A stretch of DNA of 19,960 bases from NCBI GenBank assembly GCA_003551125.1, contig PULY01000035.1:1-19960 (forward strand), written 5' to 3'. Source of the stretch: Candidatus Iainarchaeum sp. (GTDB lineage Archaea; B1Sed10-29). Below are positions 7,183 to 12,973 of this stretch, in pieces. A program made the position numbers and the translations under genes. Position 1 is the first letter of the stretch. Every line of letters begins with the position of its first letter. The notes under the pieces are model-generated. The model ran no database searches. It saw nothing but the letters and a program-made list of their open reading frames with translations, and was not told the DNA's origin.

Positions 7183-7887
7183 CTAAAACCCTGCAGCTGC
7201 TTCTTCACTTATCTTCCATTCTCCATTTTCTTCCAATAGTATAAATGAAGCTAGCTCGGTTTCTTCGACTTCTTCACCTGTCATTGGATCAGTTGCAGAA
7301 ACTATTAATTCTGCTTCCACTGTTGCTTCGCCGTTGGTTATCTCTTCACTCTTTATTGTTGTTTCAACATCTACTTCTTCCATCATCATCTTAATCTGTT
7401 GTAGTTCTTCCTCTGACATTTCTTCTAATTCCTGTTCAAATTGTTCTGCTTCTTCTTTTACTAAGTATTCAGCAGTTTCTTCTATGTTACCGTCGTACAT
7501 TTTCTCTAAGAATGCAATTACTGTTTCTCCAGGTTCTCCGACATCTATTTCTTCATCGTCTTCATCATTTTCATCTTCTTCTACTTCTTCAAAATATGCT
7601 GTGATGTTTTTGCTGTCGTTCATTGTTATTGTTGTTTCTATATCTGTTCCTTCATAGTCTCCGGCCCATTCTACGAATTCCCAATCTTCTTCTGCTTCTG
7701 CTTTTATTGTTACTTCTTCACCTATCGTGTAGTTGTGGGTTCCTTCTGCAGGTTCCAATATTCCTTCTCCTTCTATATTCATTACTAGTTCGTGTTCCAT
7801 TTCTTCCTCTATTGGTATGTCATTGAGACAACCTATTCCTATTATTAGGAGCCCAATAAATATTAGAGGAATTAATTTTCTATTCAT
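7183..7887 (-). CDS. lipoprotein with one InlB-like repeat and a C-terminal NTF2-like (DUF4878-type) domain
   Basis: The protein has 234 residues. Residues 1-20 are a signal peptide with a lipobox-like LIIGIGC, so Cys 20 would be lipidated and the rest outside the membrane. Residues about 33-100 match a single InlB B-type repeat (an E-L-V-M-N-I-E-G-E-G strand, P-A-E-G-T-H-N-Y, ending D-S-K-N-I-T-A-Y-F). An acidic linker follows (EEVEEDENDEDDEEID). Residues about 118-232 resemble DUF4878-type NTF2-like domains: ETVIAFLEKMYDGNIEETAEYL at the start, a helical middle and a final E-N-G-E-W-K-I-S-E-E. Ribosome site GAGGTAATT precedes the ATG at 7887. The same repeat occurs in the partial gene at 19659. 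The role is unknown, probably envelope-linked. Confidence 0.75.
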   Translation of the reverse strand: MNRKLIPLIFIGLLIIGIGCLNDIPIEEEMEHELVMNIEGEGILEPAEGTHNYTIGEEVTIKAEAEEDWEFVEWAGDYEGTDIETTITMNDSKNITAYFEEVEEDENDEDDEEIDVGEPGETVIAFLEKMYDGNIEETAEYLVKEEAEQFEQELEEMSEEELQQIKMMMEEVDVETTIKSEEITNGEATVEAELIVSATDPMTGEEVEETELASFILLEENGEWKISEEAAAGF

Positions 7888-8004
7888 TTGAATTACCTCA
7901 CATATTTAAGGAATTCAAGAGTTTATAAAAACAAGGGTTATGAAAATGTAATTGTTTTCCCATTATTTTCAAAGTTTAGACCTATATAGATAAAAATTAG
8001 TGCT

Positions 8005-8027
8005 AAAGGTCTCTTTTAGAGACCTTT
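8005..8027. promoter_or_regulatory. perfect 9-bp inverted repeat, possible terminator or operator
   Basis: AAAGGTCTC, the loop TTTTA, then GAGACCTTT form a perfect 9-base-pair hairpin. It sits about 60 bases after the stop of the minus-strand gene at 8089 and about 120 bases upstream of the start of the lipoprotein at 7887, so it could end one transcript or regulate the other. A run of seven Ts on the minus strand (near 8034-8040) lies just ahead of it and would favour termination. Confidence 0.45.
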
Positions 8028-8088
8028 TCCTAAAAAAATTGATTTCAGATTAAATGCTTTATCTTAGGTTTTTCATTCTACAGCATTT

Positions 8089-8316
8089 TTATACTTCGTC
8101 TAGAGCTTTCTTCATGAATTTTACGGCTTCTTCGTTGTCTGCTGAGAATCCAAATCCAGATTTATAGGTTTTCTCTTGATCATCGTTGTAGAATCCTTTG
8201 GAGAAGTTTATAAATTCTGTTTCTCCGCTTTCACCTGTCACTTTTTTTCTGGAAACTTCTATGAAGTTATTTCCATATTCGAAAGTTTTTTCTTTTATTG
8301 TTTCATATTGTGCCAT
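8089..8316 (-). CDS. small 75-residue protein, possibly ssDNA-binding (PC4-like)
   Basis: A compact protein with a beta-rich N-terminal part (ETIKEKTFEYGNNFIEVSRKKV, 5-26; FINFSKGFYND, 35-45) and a C-terminal helix (EEAVKFMKKALDEV, 62-75). The layout of four antiparallel strands plus one helix resembles PC4/Pur-alpha-like single-stranded DNA-binding proteins and matches small archaeal proteins I know only as conserved hypotheticals. I base this on secondary-structure pattern, so it is uncertain. The start is supported by GGTGATTAACA before the ATG at 8316. It is divergent from PEP synthase, with about 100 bases between. Confidence 0.6.
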   Translation of the reverse strand: MAQYETIKEKTFEYGNNFIEVSRKKVTGESGETEFINFSKGFYNDDQEKTYKSGFGFSADNEEAVKFMKKALDEV

Positions 8317-8412
8317 TGTTAATCACCAGTTAAGTTATTGTAACAAAGAGATATAAAGGGTAAGTGTTTTACCTATTCATAAGAAACATTCGTTAATAGT
8401 TCACAGATAAAA

Positions 8413-8419
8413 GGGTGAT
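8413..8419 (+). promoter_or_regulatory. Shine-Dalgarno GGGTGAT for PEP synthase
   Basis: GGGTGAT is followed six bases after its last G by ATA at 8424, the same spacing as for ATG-started genes here. The in-frame GTG at 8415 is followed at once by TAA (8421), so it cannot be the start. A TATA-like GATATAAAG lies near 8348-8357. Confidence 0.6.
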
Positions 8420-8423
8420 TTAA

Positions 8424-10682
8424 ATACCAAGATACGTAGCTTCTTTCAGTGAGATTGATTCCAATAAAAAGTACTTAGTAGGCGGTAAAAACGCTAATTT
8501 AGGTGAATTATTAAATAAAGTAGATGTTCCAGTTCCACCTGGATACGTAGTTACAACCGAATCTTACAGGGAATATTTAGATGATAATAAGCTTGTTAGG
8601 AAAATTAGAGATAAATTAAAAGAATTGAAAGATCCTGAAGATACGGAAAAATTGAATGAAGTGGGCCGAGAAGTAAGAAAGATAATTTTAAATGGTGAAA
8701 TACCTGAAGAAGTCAAGGAAGGAATAAGAGAAAAACACAAGGAACTTAAAGAAAAACTTGGTAGAGAACCTGAAGTAGCTGTTAGATCAAGTGCAACATC
8801 TGAAGATCTAAAGGGAGCTAGTTTTGCAGGACAACAAGATACTTATCTTAATATTAGAGGAATAGAGAATGTATTGGAAAAAATAAAAGAATGCTTCGCT
8901 TCTTTATACACTAATAGAGCAATTTACTATAGAGAAAGAAAAGGATTCAATCATATGGATGCAGCTTTATCTGTAGCAATACAAAAAATGGTTAAATCTG
9001 AATCATCAGGAGTATTATTTACTTTAGATCTGAGAAACGGTGATAATAGTGTTATTACTATAGAAGGATCATGGGGGCTTGGAGAATACATAGTTGGAGG
9101 TAAAGTAACACCTGATACTTATTTCGTGGACAAAGAGACGCTTGAAATTAAAGAGAAAAAAATCGCTACGAAAAAGAAAAAACTTGTAGATAATCCGAAA
9201 GGAGGAACAATTGAAAAAAAAGTTTCTGAAGAAAAACGAAAAGCACAAGTTCTCTCAGATAAAGAAATAAAGAAATTATCTGATTATTCTATAAAAATAG
9301 AAGAACATTACAATTTCCCACAAGATATAGAATGGGGTTACGATAAAAAACAAGAAAAAATATATATACTGCAATCAAGGCCAGAAACCGCTTGGTCAGA
9401 AAGAACTATAAAAACTATGGGGAAATCTAAAGGAGATATAATAATTAAAGGAATGGCTGCAAGTCCTGGAATAGAACATGGAAAAGCTAGAATTGTTCAC
9501 GATTTAAATGAATTAAGTAAAGTGGAAAAAGGAGATGTTCTCGTAACTAAAATGACAAATCCAGATATGGTTCCAGCAATGAGAAGAGCATCAGCAATAG
9601 TTACTGATGAAGGAGGATTAACATCTCATGCTTCCATAGTTTCTAGAGAACTAGGAATTTCTTGTGTAGTGGGAACTGAAAATGCTACGAAGAAAATAAA
9701 GGAAGGTGAAGTAGTTAGTGTTGACGGTACACATGGAGAAGTATTTAGAGGAGTAGTTGAGTCTGAAGAACATGAAGAGGATTTACCTGTACCTGAAACG
9801 GAAACTAATATATATGTAAACCTAGGAGTACCTGAAATAGCTGATGAAATATCTAAAAAACCGGTTGATGGAGTAGGATTAATGAGAGAAGAATTCATAC
9901 TAGCAACACATGTAAAAGAACATCCTCTATCCCTAATAGAAAAAGGAGAACAACAAAAATTCATAGATAAACTATCAGAAGGAATATTAAAAGTAGCAAA
10001 AGCATTTGACCCTCGACCAGTTATTTTAAGACTTAGCGATTTTAAGACAAATGAATACAGAAGGCTTAAAGGGGGAGAAAAACATGAACCGAAGGAACAC
10101 AACCCTATGATAGGATGGAGAGGATGCTCAAGGTATACATCAAAAGAATTTCAACCAGCATTTGAGTTGGAGCTCAAAGCAATAAAAAAAGCTAGAAGAG
10201 AACAGAAAAACATACATTTAATGATTCCATTCGTTAGAACTATAAAAGAAATGAAAGAAACTGAAGAATTAATGAAAAAACACGGTCTTGAAAGAGGCAA
10301 GGACCTAAAAATATGGATGATGGCGGAAGTACCATCAAATGTTCTACTGATAGAAGAATTTGCGGAATATTGCGATGGATTTTCAATTGGAACAAATGAT
10401 TTAACACAATTAACACTAGGTGCAGATAGAGATTCAGAAATACTCGCTAAATTAGGGGTATTCGATCAAAGAAATGAAGCTGTTAAGAAATCAATATCAC
10501 AAATAATACGTAAAGCGCATAAAAAAGGAAAAACCGTGAGCATATGTGGACAATTACCCAGTATATATCCGGAATTTTCAGAGTTCCTTATAAAAGAAGG
10601 AATAGATTCAATATCGGTAAATCCAGATACAATAGGAAGAGTTAAAAGAATAGTTGCAAAAGCAGAGGATGAAGTAAAATGA
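8424..10682 (+). CDS. ppsA: phosphoenolpyruvate synthase (pyruvate, water dikinase), AUA start
   Basis: Makes PEP from pyruvate, ATP and water, a gluconeogenic step. The frame that matches the family begins with PRYVASFSEID and LVGGKNANLGELL, the conserved PEP synthase opening, so the start must lie close to 8424. The only codon at a sensible ribosome spacing is ATA (8424), giving 752 residues, the usual family length. Without it the first in-frame TTG (8625) would lose 67 conserved residues. Domains: ATP-binding (about 1-330), containing VRSSATSEDLKGASFAGQQ; phosphohistidine swivel domain with GGLTSHASIVSRELG (His about 402); C-terminal PEP/pyruvate barrel with GVGLMREEF, SIGTNDLTQLTLG and the catalytic Cys of SICGQ. 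The last codons overlap the aminotransferase start (ATGA), so the two are cotranscribed. Confidence 0.93.
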   Translation: MPRYVASFSEIDSNKKYLVGGKNANLGELLNKVDVPVPPGYVVTTESYREYLDDNKLVRKIRDKLKELKDPEDTEKLNEVGREVRKIILNGEIPEEVKEGIREKHKELKEKLGREPEVAVRSSATSEDLKGASFAGQQDTYLNIRGIENVLEKIKECFASLYTNRAIYYRERKGFNHMDAALSVAIQKMVKSESSGVLFTLDLRNGDNSVITIEGSWGLGEYIVGGKVTPDTYFVDKETLEIKEKKIATKKKKLVDNPKGGTIEKKVSEEKRKAQVLSDKEIKKLSDYSIKIEEHYNFPQDIEWGYDKKQEKIYILQSRPETAWSERTIKTMGKSKGDIIIKGMAASPGIEHGKARIVHDLNELSKVEKGDVLVTKMTNPDMVPAMRRASAIVTDEGGLTSHASIVSRELGISCVVGTENATKKIKEGEVVSVDGTHGEVFRGVVESEEHEEDLPVPETETNIYVNLGVPEIADEISKKPVDGVGLMREEFILATHVKEHPLSLIEKGEQQKFIDKLSEGILKVAKAFDPRPVILRLSDFKTNEYRRLKGGEKHEPKEHNPMIGWRGCSRYTSKEFQPAFELELKAIKKARREQKNIHLMIPFVRTIKEMKETEELMKKHGLERGKDLKIWMMAEVPSNVLLIEEFAEYCDGFSIGTNDLTQLTLGADRDSEILAKLGVFDQRNEAVKKSISQIIRKAHKKGKTVSICGQLPSIYPEFSEFLIKEGIDSISVNPDTIGRVKRIVAKAEDEVK

Positions 10683-11896
10683 AGAGATATAAAGATCTAT
10701 CGAAACGAACTGAAAAGATAGAAGGTTCCCCGATAAGAAGAATAGCTCGATTACTTGAAAAAGCGGGGGAAAAAGAATCAATAATAAGTTTTGGAGGAGG
10801 AGCACCTAGTTTAGCACCTTCTCAAGACTCTATGAATTATCTTGCAGAAAAAATGAAGGAAGAACCACAGAAATCAACCATATATTGTTCTACACCAGGA
10901 ACTTTAAAGACTAGAAAAGCAATTACAGATATAATTGAGGAAGAAGAAGATATCAAAATAGATCCAGAGAAAGAAATAACTTTAACACACGGTGGAACAC
11001 AGGGATTATATGCAACTTTACAAACTATTATCAATCCTGGTCAAGAAGTAATAATTCAAGATCCTGAGTACGTTGGTTACCCTCAAACTATAAAGTTAGC
11101 GGGAGGAAAAATCAAAAGGCTAAAAACAACTTGGCAAGAAGACTTTCAAATGACTCCTGAAAAAATAAATGAAGCAATAACAAAGGACACGGAAGTAATA
11201 ATGATAATTTCACCCGATAACCCAACTGGCAGAATGCTCACGAATGAGAATTTAAAGGGAATAGTTGAAATAGTGGAAGATGAAGATCTATGGCTTATAA
11301 CAGATGATATATATAAAGATATAACCTATGGAGATGCTGAATTTATAAATTCAAGAAAATATGGAGCAAGAGAAAATACAATAACGTGTAATAGCTTCTC
11401 AAAAACAGGTTCGATACCTGGAATGAGGATAGGATATACATACGGTCCTGAACACTTCATAAAAAACATAACTCAGTTACTTCAGTACGAAGCTCTATGC
11501 ATAAATCACACATCACAGATATTCCTACAACACTTCCTAAGAGAAAGAGGAAAATATAAAAGAAAATACATAAAAGAAAATGTTCTACCTACTTACAAGC
11601 ATAGAAAGAACATAATGAAACAAGAATTAGAAAAGAAACTACCGGAAGCAGGATTCACTGACCCAGAAGGAGCATTCTACTTCTTCGTAGATCTATCCAA
11701 TTATATGGAAGGATTCAAGGATGAAGAAGAGTTATCGGACTCTCTATATGAAGAAGAAGAGATAGTAGTAATTCCAGGAGGTTACTTTGGAGATGAAGGT
11801 AAAAATCACATTAGACTAACTTTTGTATCTGAACCTGAAGAAAGAATAAAAGAAGGAATAAGCAGAATAGAGAAATTCTTAAAAACTAAAAAGTAA
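10679..11896 (+). CDS. PLP-dependent aminotransferase, class I/II (2-aminoadipate/aspartate type)
   Basis: 405 residues, fold type I. Landmarks: SFGGGAPS (37-44), the substrate glycine loop; NPTG (181-184); ITDDIYKDITY (207-217), where Asp and Tyr contact PLP; the Schiff-base lysine in NSFSKTGSIPGMRIGY (Lys 242); and the C-terminal carboxylate-binding Arg in NHIRLTF. The spacing and the SFGGGAPS start resemble LysN/MocR-type aminotransferases, which act on aminoadipate, aromatic amino acids, alanine or aspartate. The exact substrate cannot be read from sequence. The ATGA overlap with PEP synthase implies coupled translation, so a role in linking amino acid nitrogen with pyruvate or PEP is reasonable. 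tRNA-Gln begins 16 bases after the stop, possibly on the same transcript. Confidence 0.88.
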   Translation: MKRYKDLSKRTEKIEGSPIRRIARLLEKAGEKESIISFGGGAPSLAPSQDSMNYLAEKMKEEPQKSTIYCSTPGTLKTRKAITDIIEEEEDIKIDPEKEITLTHGGTQGLYATLQTIINPGQEVIIQDPEYVGYPQTIKLAGGKIKRLKTTWQEDFQMTPEKINEAITKDTEVIMIISPDNPTGRMLTNENLKGIVEIVEDEDLWLITDDIYKDITYGDAEFINSRKYGARENTITCNSFSKTGSIPGMRIGYTYGPEHFIKNITQLLQYEALCINHTSQIFLQHFLRERGKYKRKYIKENVLPTYKHRKNIMKQELEKKLPEAGFTDPEGAFYFFVDLSNYMEGFKDEEELSDSLYEEEEIVVIPGGYFGDEGKNHIRLTFVSEPEERIKEGISRIEKFLKTKK

Positions 11897-11912
11897 ATAA
11901 CTAGTTTCAAAA

Positions 11913-12031
11913 AGCCCCGTAGTGTAGCGGTCTAACTCTTTTCACTATGGTTTAATAAGGATAGTAAGAGTTACGTAAAAGCATAGCAGGCCCTGGACCT
12001 GTTGACAGCGGTTCAAATCCGCTCGGGGCTA
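11913..12031 (+). tRNA. tRNA-Gln(CTG) with a 48-base D-loop intron and C33
   Basis: Acceptor arms AGCCCCG and CGGGGCT pair and the discriminator is A, the usual archaeal tRNA-Gln set. The T arm is AGCGG-TTCAAAT-CCGCT. The anticodon stem GCAGG/CCTGT holds the loop CCCTGGA: anticodon CTG, G37, but position 33 is C instead of the near-universal T. The D stem GTGT/GCAT is interrupted by an extra segment, 11932-11979. Removing it leaves a D loop AGCGGTA with the needed A14, G15, G18, G19 and A21, giving a 71-base tRNA. No CCA is encoded. The last 19 bases overlap the 3' end of the opposite-strand gene at 12013. Confidence 0.85.
11932..11979 (+). other. intron in the D loop of tRNA-Gln (position 20/21)
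   Basis: The folding fits a bulge-helix-bulge: D stem (11922-11925 with 11981-11984), a 4-base helix AGCG/CGTA (11926-11929 with 11974-11977, one A-A mismatch), a 3-base bulge GTC (11930-11932), an 8-bp intron helix TAACTCTT/AAGAGTTA (11933-11940 with 11966-11973), and an opposite bulge AAA (11978-11980). Cutting after the second base of each bulge, as in the tRNA-Glu gene, yields the 48-base intron. An inner ACTAT/ATAGT pairing extends the hairpin. The exact ends could shift by a base or two. Confidence 0.7.
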
Positions 12032-12429
12032 TTAATATTTGCTTTTTTTCTTCCAAGTTCTTTGTTATTTCTCAAAGGATAAGTATCTCCATCCACGAAA
12101 AGAACCATTTCACTAAGAGCCTTATTTATTATCAAAGTATACTCTGAATTTTCCCCATTTTTCTTTATAAATTCTTCCTCATGTAGACCATCTTGATGAT
12201 CCAGTCCACCGTAGATTGCTGCTCTTATAATTTCCTTAGCATCGTATCTATCTATCACTATATTGTATTCATCTTCGGGAGCTCTATCAGATCCACATCT
12301 AGCTAAAATCCTCTCACTTAACAGCTTCTTGTATCTATTTACACCTTTTCCCATCGGGTTAGTTGTAGCTATAACTATATCTGTAGGTGTTCCATCTGCC
12401 TTTGAAGGTCCTTCTCTTATTTCTATCAT
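12013..12429 (-). CDS. conserved-looking protein of unknown function
   Basis: A 138-residue protein that I do not recognise. It is neither membrane-bound nor coiled coil, and looks like a mixed alpha/beta enzyme or ligand-binding fold: IEIREGPSKADGTPTDIVIATTN near the start, a basic middle (NRYKKLLSERIL), an acidic and polar stretch APEDEYNIVIDRY, and AIYGGLDHQDGLHEEEF, with His and Asp residues that could bind metal. A ribosome site GAGGCGAT precedes the ATG at 12429 at normal spacing. The end is odd: its last 19 bases run antisense through tRNA-Gln, so its C-terminal residues (NSPERI) are encoded by the tRNA sequence. Upstream on the minus strand, a frame open from about 12430 to 12530 lacks a canonical start and ends in TGA overlapping this ATG. 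Confidence 0.65.
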   Translation of the reverse strand: MIEIREGPSKADGTPTDIVIATTNPMGKGVNRYKKLLSERILARCGSDRAPEDEYNIVIDRYDAKEIIRAAIYGGLDHQDGLHEEEFIKKNGENSEYTLIINKALSEMVLFVDGDTYPLRNNKELGRKKANINSPERI

Positions 12430-12615
12430 TTTATCGCCTCTGGGTGAGCATGGCGAAATCTTACCTTTGCTCCTCTAACTCTCTTAATTAACTCGTCCCT
12501 TAAATAACTAATGAAAAAATTGTAAAAAATCTACATAAACATTTAGTTCAACTATCCTAAGATTTAATAATCTGTAAATAAATAATGTTTTTTCAACGGA
12601 ATCTGTAATTGATGG

Positions 12616-12629
12616 TTTAAAAATTTAAA
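12616..12629 (+). promoter_or_regulatory. TATA box of tRNA-Val
   Basis: TTTAAAAATTTAAA is centred about 27 bases upstream of the mature tRNA 5' end, the normal archaeal distance. Confidence 0.45.
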
Positions 12630-12649
12630 AAAATAAGAGATTTTCTAAA

Positions 12650-12722
12650 GGGTCCGTGGTCTAGTGGCTATGACGTCGCCTTCACATGGCGAAGAACGGG
12701 AGTTCAAATCTCCCCGGACCCA
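12650..12722 (+). tRNA. tRNA-Val(CAC)
   Basis: A 73-base cloverleaf without intron. Acceptor arms GGGTCCG and CGGACCC pair; the discriminator is A. The anticodon stem TCGCC/GGCGA closes TTCACAT, with anticodon CAC. The T arm is GGGAG-TTCAAAT-CTCCC. CCA is not encoded. Confidence 0.95.
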
Positions 12723-12859
12723 CTAAAAATAATTGAAAAAATCATAAGATGTATCCTTACCAAAAGATTTAAGTATCTTCTGAGTCAATAAATTCTTGAA
12801 TATTTTAACATTTCAAGAAGTGCTCCGATAGTCTAGTGGCCAAGGATTCGAGCCTCTCG

Positions 12860-12938
12860 AAAACTTTTTAGGAAAAAGATTGATCAAAACAAACTTTTAG
12901 AAAAAGTTTGATCAAAAAGATTTCTAGAGATTGGAGTT
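12860..12938 (+). other. canonical intron of tRNA-Glu, with bulge-helix-bulge
   Basis: Central helix CTCT (12854-12857) pairs with GGAG (12933-12936). Bulges are CGA on the 5' side and TTA on the 3' side, so cutting gives exon ends ...CTCTCG and A-GCTCG.... The intron contains an imperfect tandem duplication of about 30 bases (12861-12920) with the palindrome TTGATCAA in each copy. Confidence 0.85.
12861..12920 (+). repeat. tandem duplication of about 30 bases inside the tRNA-Glu intron
   Basis: Copy 1 (12861-12890) and copy 2 (12891-12920) both run AAACTTTT, AG, AAAAAG, TTGATCAAAA, differing by small indels and a few bases. Each holds an AAACTTTT/AAAAAG(TTT) hairpin. Confidence 0.7.
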
Positions 12939-12973
12939 AGCTCGAGACCCGGGTTCAAATCCCGGTCGGAGCA

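Larger units (their letters stand above)
12822..12973 (+). tRNA. tRNA-Glu(CTC) with a 79-base intron at 37/38
   Basis: Acceptor arms GCTCCGA and TCGGAGC pair; the discriminator is A. The anticodon stem CGAGC/GCTCG holds, after splicing, the loop CTCTCGA: T33, anticodon CTC, G37. The T arm is CCGGG-TTCAAAT-CCCGG. The intron lies at the canonical archaeal site. Without it the tRNA is 73 bases. The stop codon of the convergent P-type ATPase gene begins at the very next base (12974). Confidence 0.93.

Noticed and set aside
8415..8423. GTG as start of PEP synthase
   Set aside because: It is in frame but followed two codons later by TAA.
9626..10102. 158-residue minus-strand frame
   Set aside because: It runs antisense through the conserved PEP synthase gene and has low-complexity Ser/Thr content.
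12431..12475. Plus-strand ATG ORF starting near 12449
   Set aside because: Only about 14 codons, weak ribosome site, no known product; likely chance.
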